Shown one piece after another: positions 8,108-16,604 of a stretch of DNA of 64,000 nt. The first letter of the stretch is position 1. Each line of letters opens with the position of its first letter. This stretch comes from Hyunsoonleella aquatilis (GTDB lineage Bacteria > Bacteroidota > Bacteroidia > Flavobacteriales > Flavobacteriaceae): NCBI RefSeq assembly GCF_014270105.1, contig NZ_JACNMF010000001.1:124001-188000 (forward strand), written 5' to 3'. Position numbers and translations under genes: made by a program. Below the pieces are notes generated by a model. That model had not been told where the DNA came from, ran no database searches, and was given only the letters and a program-made list of their open reading frames with translations.

Positions 8108-11100
8108 ATGTCATCAAACAAGAAATACTGGAAAAGTGTTGAAGAGCTAAAAGATAGCTCTATTGTTGAGACGCTAAAGCACAACGAATTTGTAGAAGAG
8201 ATTCCTACCGATGAATTTTTGGGGGATAAGGAAACTTTGGAAGCTACTTCTACTTCACGTCGTGATTTCTTAAAATATGTTGGTTTTACGACAGCGGCCG
8301 CTTCTTTGGCTGCCTGTGAAGGCCCAGTGAAGAAATCTATTCCTTATGTGGTGCAACCAACGGAAATTATTCCTGGTGTTGCTAACTACTATGCGACTAC
8401 CATCGCTGATGGTTACGATTTTGCAAGTGTTTTGGTAAAAACCCGTGAGGGACGTCCTATTAAGATTGAAAATAACACGATGGCTGGTAGTGGTGCCAAT
8501 GCCAGAGTGAATGCTTCGGTTTTAGGTTTGTATGATAGCCTTAGGGTTATGGGGCCTAAGAAGGGAGGCGAATCTATTTCTTGGGATGATTTTGATGCTG
8601 AAACTTCAAAGGCTTTAACGGATATTGCAGCGGCAAATCAACCTATTGTGTTGTTGACGCAAACTTTTGCAAGTCCATCCACAGATAAATTGGTGGCTGA
8701 GTTTACTGAAAAATATGGAAATGTAAATCATGTCCAATACGATGCGATTTCAGAATCTTCAGCTTTGGATGCCTACCAAGCAAAATACGGAGAAAGAGGC
8801 CTAGCGAATTACGATTTTTCCAAGGCGATGACCATCGTTTCTGTTGGTGCAGACTTCCTTGGGGATTGGCAAGGTGGTGGCTTTGATTCTGGATATTCTA
8901 AAAATAGAATTCCCGATCACGGGAAAATGTCCCGCCATATTCAGTTTGAATCTAATATGTCCTTGACGGGGGCTAACGCGGATAAGCGTGTGCCATTAAC
9001 GCCAAGCCAACAAAAACAAGCTTTAGCTAAATTATATAGCTTAGTTGTTGGTGGTGCGGTTTCAACGGATTTGCCTGAAGCTATAAACGAAGCGGTTCAA
9101 AAGGCGGCTTCAGCATTAAAGAAAGCAGGAAGCAAAGGTGTTTTGGTAACAGGTATTCAGGATGTGAATGCACAAACAGTCGCTTTGGAGATTAATGAGG
9201 CCTTGGGAAGTAAAGCATTCGACCCAAGCACGCCAATTAAAACACGTCAAGGTAACGATAAAGCAGTGGCAAAATTAGTGGCTGATATGAAAGAAGGAAA
9301 AGTTGGGGCTATCATCATGAGTGGTGTGAATCCTGCTTATACTTTGCCAAATTCGGCTGATTTCCTTGAAGGACTAGGAAAAACAAAATTGTCAGTGGCA
9401 TTTTCTCTGAAAGAAGACGAAACTGCTACGGCATGTGATTATATCGCTGCAGCACCTCACTATTTAGAATCTTGGGGTGATGTGGAATTGAAAAAAGGAC
9501 ACTTTGGTTTAACACAGCCAACGATTCGTCCTTTGTTCGATACAAGACAATTTCAGGAAGCTTTATTAAAGTGGACTGGTAATGATAGTTCGTACCATAA
9601 CTATATAAAGGAGGCTTGGGGAACGGATATTTTAGGCGGAAGCTCATTTAACAAAGCACTACACGATGGTATTTATGTTGGATTTATTGAGGTAGAAACT
9701 GATGCTGTTGCCGAGGAAACTCAAGACGAAGAAGCTGTTGAAGCGCCTTCCGGAAATGCAGCAAGGGCATTAGCTAAGTCTGCAAAATCTGAAGGTCTTG
9801 AATTGGTTTTATACGCCAAAACCGGTATGGGTGATGGCCAGCAAGCTAACAACCCATGGTTGCAAGAATTCCCAGATCCGATTACAAGAACGGCTTGGGA
9901 TAACTATTTGACAGTATCCAATGCTGATGCTGATACATTAGGCTTGGAGAATACCCACGTGGCTAATGGCGCTTTAAACAGTAATTATGCGAAAGTAACC
10001 GTTAATGGTGTTTCAGTTACCGTACCTGTGATAATTCAACCTGGTCAGGCCAAAGGTTCCGTTGGATTGGCATTTGGGTATGGAAAGACCCAAGGCATGA
10101 AAGCAGAAATGCAAGTGGGTGTCAATGCCTATCCTTTATATCAAGATTTTAACAACGTACAAAATGTTACTGTTGAAGCAGTTGGTGGTGAGCATGAATT
10201 TGCTTGTGTCCAGTTGCACAATACCCTTATGGGACGTGGGGATATTGTTAAGGAAACGACATTAGAAATTTTCAATACTTACGATAGAGAAGACCACGAA
10301 CATGGTTGGAACAAAGTACCAAAGGTGTCTTTGAACCACGAAGAAACTCCGGTAACTTCTCCTGAAGTTGATTTATGGGATGAGTTTGACCGTTCTATCG
10401 GACATCATTTTAATCTTTCTGTTGATTTGAATGCTTGTACAGGATGTGGTGCTTGTGTTATTGCATGTCATTCTGAAAATAACGTACCAGTAGTTGGTAA
10501 AACTGAAGTACGTCGTAGCCGTGATATGCACTGGTTGCGTATTGATAGATACTACTCTTCAGAGGAGTCATTCGAAGGAGATAACGAGAAGAAGGATAAT
10601 ATTTCCGGTTTAGGAAGCTCATTAAGTGAGTTTGGTGAAATGGAAAATGCAGCGGATAATCCTGAAGTGGCATTCCAACCAGTAATGTGTCAGCACTGTA
10701 ACCATGCGCCTTGTGAAACGGTTTGTCCTGTTGCAGCAACGTCTCACGGTCGTCAAGGTCAAAACCACATGGCGTATAACCGTTGTGTAGGTACAAGATA
10801 CTGTGCCAACAACTGTCCTTACAAAGTGCGTCGTTTCAACTGGTTCTTATATAACGGCAATGATGAATTTGATTACCACATGAATGACGACTTAGGCCGT
10901 ATGGTATTGAATCCAGATGTTGTTGTACGTTCTCGTGGTGTGATGGAAAAATGTTCGATGTGTATTCAAAAGACACAGAAAACCATTTTGGATGCCAAAC
11001 GCGACGGACGCCAGATTAAGGATGGAGAATTCCAAACTGCTTGTTCTGCAGCATGTAATAATGGTGCAATGGTGTTTGGAGATATCAATGATAAGGAAAG

Positions 11101-11212
11101 TAAAGTTGCAAAACTTAAGGAAGATAACCGTATGTATCACTTATTAGAAAGTGTGGGCACAAAACCAAACGTGATGTACCAAACCAAAGTGAGAAATACA
11201 ACTGAAGCATAA
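8108..11212 (+). CDS. actB: Alternative Complex III iron-sulfur subunit ActB
   Basis: This 1034-residue subunit fuses a molybdopterin-oxidoreductase-like region to a ferredoxin-like region. An N-terminal extension is followed by a twin-arginine motif (SRRDFLKYVG, Arg51-Arg52) and a lipobox-like LAAC at Cys70, suggesting Tat export and anchoring. The middle (about 80-650) has the molybdoprotein fold, which in known ActB proteins lacks the cofactor. From Cys777 the Cys clusters CTGCGAC, CQHCNHAPC, CVGTRYCANNC and CSMC plus CSAAC fit three [4Fe-4S] and one [3Fe-4S] centres. It passes electrons between quinol sites and the hemes of ActA. It lies 31 bases after actA. Confidence 0.93.
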   Translation: MSSNKKYWKSVEELKDSSIVETLKHNEFVEEIPTDEFLGDKETLEATSTSRRDFLKYVGFTTAAASLAACEGPVKKSIPYVVQPTEIIPGVANYYATTIADGYDFASVLVKTREGRPIKIENNTMAGSGANARVNASVLGLYDSLRVMGPKKGGESISWDDFDAETSKALTDIAAANQPIVLLTQTFASPSTDKLVAEFTEKYGNVNHVQYDAISESSALDAYQAKYGERGLANYDFSKAMTIVSVGADFLGDWQGGGFDSGYSKNRIPDHGKMSRHIQFESNMSLTGANADKRVPLTPSQQKQALAKLYSLVVGGAVSTDLPEAINEAVQKAASALKKAGSKGVLVTGIQDVNAQTVALEINEALGSKAFDPSTPIKTRQGNDKAVAKLVADMKEGKVGAIIMSGVNPAYTLPNSADFLEGLGKTKLSVAFSLKEDETATACDYIAAAPHYLESWGDVELKKGHFGLTQPTIRPLFDTRQFQEALLKWTGNDSSYHNYIKEAWGTDILGGSSFNKALHDGIYVGFIEVETDAVAEETQDEEAVEAPSGNAARALAKSAKSEGLELVLYAKTGMGDGQQANNPWLQEFPDPITRTAWDNYLTVSNADADTLGLENTHVANGALNSNYAKVTVNGVSVTVPVIIQPGQAKGSVGLAFGYGKTQGMKAEMQVGVNAYPLYQDFNNVQNVTVEAVGGEHEFACVQLHNTLMGRGDIVKETTLEIFNTYDREDHEHGWNKVPKVSLNHEETPVTSPEVDLWDEFDRSIGHHFNLSVDLNACTGCGACVIACHSENNVPVVGKTEVRRSRDMHWLRIDRYYSSEESFEGDNEKKDNISGLGSSLSEFGEMENAADNPEVAFQPVMCQHCNHAPCETVCPVAATSHGRQGQNHMAYNRCVGTRYCANNCPYKVRRFNWFLYNGNDEFDYHMNDDLGRMVLNPDVVVRSRGVMEKCSMCIQKTQKTILDAKRDGRQIKDGEFQTACSAACNNGAMVFGDINDKESKVAKLKEDNRMYHLLESVGTKPNVMYQTKVRNTTEA

Positions 11213-11239
11213 ATCTAATTAAAGAACAATTATATAATT

Positions 11240-12985
11240 ATGGCGTCTCATTACGAAGCACCTATTAGAAGACCTTTAGTTACAGGCGAGAAATCATACC
11301 ACGATGTTACCGTGGATGTAGCCAAACCTGTGGAAGGAAAAGCCAATAAGCACTGGTGGATAGTTTTTGGTATCTCACTTGCCGCTTTTCTTTGGGGAAT
11401 TGGATGTATCATTTATACCATATCAACGGGTATCGGTACTTGGGGTTTGAATAAAACCGTAGGTTGGGCCTGGGATATTACAAACTTCGTTTGGTGGGTA
11501 GGTATTGGTCACGCAGGAACACTGATTTCAGCGGTATTGTTGCTATTCCGTCAAAAATGGAGAATGGCCGTAAACCGTTCTGCGGAAGCAATGACCATCT
11601 TCTCGGTAGTACAGGCAGGTCTATTCCCAATTATTCACATGGGTCGTCCATGGTTAGGTTATTGGGTATTGCCAATTCCAAACCAGTTTGGGTCGTTATG
11701 GGTAAACTTTAACTCTCCATTACTTTGGGACGTATTCGCGATTTCAACGTATCTGTCGGTTTCATTAGTGTTCTGGTGGACGGGTCTATTACCTGATTTC
11801 GCAATGATTCGCGATAGAGCTGTTAAGCCGTTTCAAAAGAAAATATATTCATTATTAAGTTTCGGATGGTCCGGTCGTGCAAAGGACTGGCAACGTTTTG
11901 AGGAGGTGTCCTTGGTACTTGCTGGTTTAGCAACACCACTGGTACTTTCGGTACACACTATTGTATCCTTTGATTTTGCCACCTCGGTAATTCCAGGATG
12001 GCATACCACCATTTTCCCGCCTTACTTCGTTGCGGGAGCGGTATTCTCTGGATTTGCGATGGTAAACACGCTTTTGATTATTATGAGAAAAGTGTGTGAC
12101 TTGGAGGATTATATCACTGTACAGCACATCGAATTGATGAACATCGTAATTATGATTACAGGTTCTATCGTTGGTGTGGCATATATCACTGAGCTATTTA
12201 TCGCTTGGTATTCAGGTGTGGAATATGAGCAATACGCCTTCTTAAATAGAGCAACCGGACCTTACTGGTGGGCCTATTGGGCCATGATGACCTGTAACGT
12301 GTTCTCGCCACAGTTTATGTGGTTCAAAAAATTAAGAACGAGCATTATGTTCTCTTTCTTTATTTCGATTGTGGTAAACATCGGTATGTGGTTTGAGCGT
12401 TTCGTAATTATCGTAACCTCATTGCATAGGGATTACTTACCATCTTCGTGGACAATGTTCTCGCCAACGTTTGTGGATATCGGGATATTTATCGGTACGA
12501 TTGGATTTTTCTTTGTGTTATTCTTATTGTATTCCAGAACTTTCCCTGTAATTGCACAGGCTGAGGTGAAAACAATTTTGAAATCCTCTGGAGAGCGTTA
12601 CAAAAAGATTAGAGAAAGAGGTGATAGTTTAGTCGGCACGGGCGCTGATGAAAGAACTTCAGGAAGATCAGCTACAGTTGCTCCAACCAAAGAGGCTCCT
12701 AAAACAGATGTTTCAGATGATGATAAATCTGAAATGACCAACTCACTTTTGGCAAGTATTGGCGCATTTGATGCATCCACACAGACGGCAGACGACTTGA
12801 AGAAAATCAGTGGCGTTGGTCCTAAGATGGAACAAGTTTTAAACAGTATTGGTATCTACACCTTCCTTCAGGTGAGTAAGATGACCAAAAAAGAATATGA
12901 TTTGTTGGACAGTATCACAGGTTCCTTCCCTGGTAGGGCAGAACGTGACGATTGGGCAGGGCAAGCTAAAAAATTAATAAACTAA
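11240..12985 (+). CDS. actC: Alternative Complex III membrane subunit ActC with C-terminal helix-hairpin-helix-like domain
   Basis: This 581-residue polytopic protein of the NrfD/PsrC type carries the quinol-binding membrane part of Alternative Complex III. About ten hydrophobic helices lie between residues 40 and 440. Beyond them is an extension of about 100 residues. It has a charged linker (about 460-510) and a compact domain at about 517-580 with DDLKKISGVGPKMEQ, IYTFLQVSKM and FPGRAERDDW. This pattern matches a helix-hairpin-helix-like module that also occurs at the ends of unrelated proteins such as some NuoE and ribosomal L21 proteins. Plain ActC proteins lack it. It lies 27 bases after actB. 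Confidence 0.92.
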   Translation: MASHYEAPIRRPLVTGEKSYHDVTVDVAKPVEGKANKHWWIVFGISLAAFLWGIGCIIYTISTGIGTWGLNKTVGWAWDITNFVWWVGIGHAGTLISAVLLLFRQKWRMAVNRSAEAMTIFSVVQAGLFPIIHMGRPWLGYWVLPIPNQFGSLWVNFNSPLLWDVFAISTYLSVSLVFWWTGLLPDFAMIRDRAVKPFQKKIYSLLSFGWSGRAKDWQRFEEVSLVLAGLATPLVLSVHTIVSFDFATSVIPGWHTTIFPPYFVAGAVFSGFAMVNTLLIIMRKVCDLEDYITVQHIELMNIVIMITGSIVGVAYITELFIAWYSGVEYEQYAFLNRATGPYWWAYWAMMTCNVFSPQFMWFKKLRTSIMFSFFISIVVNIGMWFERFVIIVTSLHRDYLPSSWTMFSPTFVDIGIFIGTIGFFFVLFLLYSRTFPVIAQAEVKTILKSSGERYKKIRERGDSLVGTGADERTSGRSATVAPTKEAPKTDVSDDDKSEMTNSLLASIGAFDASTQTADDLKKISGVGPKMEQVLNSIGIYTFLQVSKMTKKEYDLLDSITGSFPGRAERDDWAGQAKKLIN

Positions 12986-12994
12986 ACGTAGTCA

Positions 12995-13528
12995 ATGGAA
13001 GCTTCAAAAGTTATTCACGCTATCTATACTGATGATGATGTATTAATGTCGGCCGTTAAAAAGGTGAAGGCAGCAAAACATCATATCGAAGAAATATACA
13101 CACCGTTTCCGGTACACGGGCTAGACAAAGCAATGGGCTTGGCACCAACCAGAATTGCGATTACATCGTTTATGTACGGGTTGGTTGGTTTAACGGTAGC
13201 CATTACCATGATGAACTTCATCATGATTGAGGATTGGCCTCAAAACATTGGAGGGAAGCCAAGTTTTAGCTATTTGGAAAATATGCCGGCTTTTGTGCCA
13301 ATTATGTTTGAGTTGACTGTGTTTTTTGCGGCCCACTTAATGGTGATTACTTTTTATTTAAGAAGCAGGATGTGGCCATTTAAAAAAGCCGAGAATCCAG
13401 ACCCAAGAACTACGGACGACCATTTTTTAATGGAAATAGCGGTGCATGGTAATGAGGGCGAGTTACAAAGTTTACTTGCCGAAACTGGTGCAGTTGAAGT
13501 TAATATAGTTGATAAAGAAGCGCATTAA
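12995..13528 (+). CDS. actD: Alternative Complex III subunit ActD (DUF3341)
   Basis: This 177-residue membrane subunit of the quinol oxidoreductase matches DUF3341. It has a conserved N-terminal soluble part (HAIYTDDDVLMSAVKKVK, then YTPFPVHGLDKAMG). Two transmembrane helices follow at about 52-74 and 100-122. The TPFPVHG motif is typical of the family. ActD packs beside ActC and ActF and carries no cofactor. It follows actC by 9 bases, in the standard act gene order. Confidence 0.9.
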   Translation: MEASKVIHAIYTDDDVLMSAVKKVKAAKHHIEEIYTPFPVHGLDKAMGLAPTRIAITSFMYGLVGLTVAITMMNFIMIEDWPQNIGGKPSFSYLENMPAFVPIMFELTVFFAAHLMVITFYLRSRMWPFKKAENPDPRTTDDHFLMEIAVHGNEGELQSLLAETGAVEVNIVDKEAH

Positions 13529-13538
13529 TATAATTTAT

Positions 13539-14093
13539 ATGAAAAGCTTAATTAGAATAGCATTTGTAGCATTTGTTTTAGTAGCTGTGTCGTGTAAGAC
13601 GGATACTGCTCGCAATTATGAGTTTATGCCAAATATGTATGAACCCGTAAGCTATGAAACTTATGGAGAGAATGATATGTTTGAGCAGGGAATGGCAGCC
13701 AGAACCCCGGTTGAAGGCACTGTGCCAAGAGGGTTTGTGCCGTTTGATATTGAAAATTCCACTGCAGGTTATGATTTGGCCAAGGCTACAATCACCAGTC
13801 CGTTAGATTCTACTCAGGTAGATTTGGACAGAGGAAAGGAGCTTTATGATATTTATTGTGGCATCTGCCACGGCAATAAAGGCGACGGTCAGGGTAAGTT
13901 GGTAAAACGCGAAAAGATTTTGGGTATTCCTAGTTATGATGATGCTGGTAGAGCCATTAATGAAGGCAGTATTTACCATACGATTTACTATGGAAAGAAT
14001 GCCATGGGAAGTTATGCCAATCAGTTGAACGAAGAAGAACGCTGGCAAGTTGTGTCTTATGTTCTAAAGTTAAAAGCAGATTTAGAAAAGTAA
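13539..14093 (+). CDS. actE: Alternative Complex III monoheme cytochrome c lipoprotein ActE
   Basis: I took the ATG at 13539, not an upstream TTG overlapping actD, because it directly precedes a good lipoprotein signal (FVAFVLVAVSCKTD). The 184-residue product has a single heme site, CGICH at Cys107, in a class I cytochrome c fold (DRGKELYDIYCGICHGNKGDG). A distal Met in KNAMGSY is the likely axial ligand. It is lipid-anchored on the periplasmic side and probably carries electrons from ActA to the oxidase. The operon thus has two class I cytochrome domains, this one and the N terminus of ActA. Confidence 0.9.
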   Translation: MKSLIRIAFVAFVLVAVSCKTDTARNYEFMPNMYEPVSYETYGENDMFEQGMAARTPVEGTVPRGFVPFDIENSTAGYDLAKATITSPLDSTQVDLDRGKELYDIYCGICHGNKGDGQGKLVKREKILGIPSYDDAGRAINEGSIYHTIYYGKNAMGSYANQLNEEERWQVVSYVLKLKADLEK

Positions 14094-14100
14094 TAAAGAT

Positions 14101-15474
14101 ATGCAAGATTACACGTTTTCAAATAAATTAAAGACATTTTCTTTCATCCTGATTATTTTGGGACTGTTAGGTGTGGGGTATGGATTTATGACCTCCAATA
14201 AGTCTTTTGAAGAAGTTGAGCATTTACTAGCTGAGGAAGCGCATCACGGTGGCGGACATGGAGAAGAGGCGGCGCATGCAGTAGCGAGTCACGACAGTCA
14301 TACTGATGATGCCCATGCCACTGATTCACACGGCGACAAGGCACACAGTGAAGTGGATGAACATACCAAGCATATTGAGCATGTGCAACATCAAATTCAT
14401 AACAGACCTTGGGCAGCCCTTTACGTAGCGGCTTTCTTTTTTATGATGATAGCTTTAGGTTGTTTGGCCTTTTATGCCATTCAAATTGCATCGCAAGCGG
14501 GATGGTCCCCTGTATTATTTAGGGTGATGGAAGGGATAACGGCATACCTATTGCCAGGAGCAGTAATTGTTGTATTGATTGCAATTGGATCTCATTTTAT
14601 TGGACATAATAGCATTTTCATTTGGATGGACCCGGATGTAGTAGCACATGATAAATTGATTCAAGGAAAATCAGGGTGGTTAAATTTAACCGGCTTTATT
14701 ATCCGTGCCATTATCTTTATTAGTGGTTGGGTTTTATACCGTCGTTTTTCACGTAAATTTTCAATTGCACAGGATACTGCTGAGGATAAAAGCAACTTCA
14801 AGAAATCATTCCGTATTTCCGCAGCATTCTTGGTATTCTTCATCTATACGGAATCCATGATGTCTTGGGATTGGATTATGAGTGTTGATCCACACTGGTT
14901 CTCAACGCTATTTGGATGGTATGTTTTTGCCTCTATGTTTGTAAGTGGTATCACTGTGATTGCTTTGATCTCGATTTACCTAAAATCTAGAGGATATCTG
15001 GAATTTGTGAATGAAAACCATTTGCACGATGTGGCCAAGTTTATGTTCGCGATGAGTATTTTCTGGACGTATCTATGGTTCTCACAATTCATGTTGATTT
15101 GGTATTCTAACATTCCAGAAGAAGTGACTTATTTCATTTCAAGATTTAACGATTACAAGTTACCATTCCTTGGTATGGTCGTGTTGAACTTTGTGTTCCC
15201 AATATTAATGTTGATGAATGCGGACTATAAGCGAATTCCTTGGTTCGTAGTGATGACTGGTTTGGTAATCCTATTTGGACACTATATTGATGTTTTCAAT
15301 ATGATAATGCCAGCAACTGTTGGAGATAGATGGTTTATTGGTATCCCTGAAATCAGCTCGATATTACTGTTTGCGGGTCTGTTCATCTTTGTGGTATTTA
15401 CAGCTTTAACAAAAGCGCCATTGCTGGTGAAACAGTATCCATTTAGAAAAGAAAGTGAAGATTTTCATTATTAA
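14101..15474 (+). CDS. actF: Alternative Complex III membrane subunit ActF
   Basis: This 457-residue polytopic subunit is related to ActC and forms the second quinone-side membrane module. One N-terminal helix (about 12-31) is followed by a soluble segment of about 60 residues with some 15 histidines (EEAHHGGGHGEEAAH, DEHTKHIEHVQHQIHNR). About nine helices follow, with conserved SMMSWDWIMSVDPHWFSTL and NPLLV-type family signatures in the later helices. The His-rich segment varies among homologues and could bind metal, but that is inference. It lies 7 bases after actE. Confidence 0.91.
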   Translation: MQDYTFSNKLKTFSFILIILGLLGVGYGFMTSNKSFEEVEHLLAEEAHHGGGHGEEAAHAVASHDSHTDDAHATDSHGDKAHSEVDEHTKHIEHVQHQIHNRPWAALYVAAFFFMMIALGCLAFYAIQIASQAGWSPVLFRVMEGITAYLLPGAVIVVLIAIGSHFIGHNSIFIWMDPDVVAHDKLIQGKSGWLNLTGFIIRAIIFISGWVLYRRFSRKFSIAQDTAEDKSNFKKSFRISAAFLVFFIYTESMMSWDWIMSVDPHWFSTLFGWYVFASMFVSGITVIALISIYLKSRGYLEFVNENHLHDVAKFMFAMSIFWTYLWFSQFMLIWYSNIPEEVTYFISRFNDYKLPFLGMVVLNFVFPILMLMNADYKRIPWFVVMTGLVILFGHYIDVFNMIMPATVGDRWFIGIPEISSILLFAGLFIFVVFTALTKAPLLVKQYPFRKESEDFHY

Positions 15475-15504
15475 TTAAGATATAAATAAAGACGACCGAT
15501 AACA

Positions 15505-16578
15505 ATGACTGCTTTATTAACAATTATAGTTTTAGTATTTATTTTAATTGCCATTTGGCAGATGGTGAAAATTTTCGATTTAGCACAAGCTAAACAAGAA
15601 AGCACTATTGCTGGTGTTGCTACCGATAAGGATAACACCTTGAATGGTTATTTGATGATGGGATTCTTGGCTTTTATTTATATCATTACCATAGTTTGTT
15701 GTGTAAAATATGGTGACCTGCCTTTGATGTCGAATTCCGCTTCTGAGCACGGACCAACCATTGATAACCTTATGGTGATTTCTATGGTGATCATTTTCTT
15801 CGTGCAGACGGTAACGCAGTTTTTATTGCATTACTTCGCATATAAATATAAAGGTGAAAAAGGGAAGAAGGCTTTATTCTTCGCTGATAATAATAAGTTG
15901 GAATTTATTTGGACGATCATTCCTGTAATTGTTTTGGCAGGTTTGATTATTTACGGTTTGAATACTTGGATCAATATCATGGGTGTTGATGAAAGTGATG
16001 ATCCGTTGGTAGTTGAACTATATGCACAACAATTCAACTGGAAAGCCAGATACGGTGGTGCAGACAATACCTTAGGGAAGGCAAATGTGCGTTTGATCGA
16101 TATCGATCGTGCTAACATCTTAGGTTTGGATGAATCCGATCCTAATGCTCAGGATGATGTGATTACCACTGAATTGCACTTACCAGTAGGTCGCCCTGTA
16201 CTGTTCAAAATGCGTTCACAGGATGTTTTACACTCTGCATATATGCCTCACTTTAGAGCTCAAATGAACTGCGTGCCAGGTATGATTACCCAGTTTGGGT
16301 TTACGCCTACAAAAACCACGGTGCAAATGCGGGAAACACAGCAAATGAAGGATAAGGTACAGCATATCAATGAAATCCGGACTGAAAAGAGCAAAGCCTT
16401 AATAGCTAAAGGCGAGGATGCTTTAGAGCGTTATGAATTTGATTATTTGTTGTTGTGTAATAAGATATGTGGCAAATCGCATTACAATATGCAAATGAAA
16501 ATTGTGGTGGAAACACAAGAAGAATATGACGCTTGGATGAAGGAGCAGAAGGAATTCAAAAACTCTTTAATTAACTAA
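15505..16578 (+). CDS. ctaC: Cytochrome c oxidase subunit II
   Basis: This 357-residue protein carries the CuA centre that accepts electrons from cytochrome c. Three hydrophobic helices lie at about 2-20, 45-67 and 85-110, with another at about 130-152 before the periplasmic cupredoxin domain. The CuA ligands are visible: His243 (DVLHSAY), then Cys318, Cys322, His326 and Met329 in CNKICGKSHYNM. An insertion of about 40 charged residues before the CuA loop (ETQQMKDKVQHINEIRTEK) is common in Bacteroidota. It follows actF by 30 bases, and the pairing with Alternative Complex III is typical. Confidence 0.95.
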   Translation: MTALLTIIVLVFILIAIWQMVKIFDLAQAKQESTIAGVATDKDNTLNGYLMMGFLAFIYIITIVCCVKYGDLPLMSNSASEHGPTIDNLMVISMVIIFFVQTVTQFLLHYFAYKYKGEKGKKALFFADNNKLEFIWTIIPVIVLAGLIIYGLNTWINIMGVDESDDPLVVELYAQQFNWKARYGGADNTLGKANVRLIDIDRANILGLDESDPNAQDDVITTELHLPVGRPVLFKMRSQDVLHSAYMPHFRAQMNCVPGMITQFGFTPTKTTVQMRETQQMKDKVQHINEIRTEKSKALIAKGEDALERYEFDYLLLCNKICGKSHYNMQMKIVVETQEEYDAWMKEQKEFKNSLIN

Positions 16579-16604
16579 TACAAAAAGAAAAACGAAATAA
16601 GATT

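Noticed and set aside
10458-10796. A 112-codon open frame on the minus strand inside actB
   Set aside because: It is antisense to the conserved ferredoxin region of ActB, with no signal or family pattern. It follows from codon bias on the other strand.
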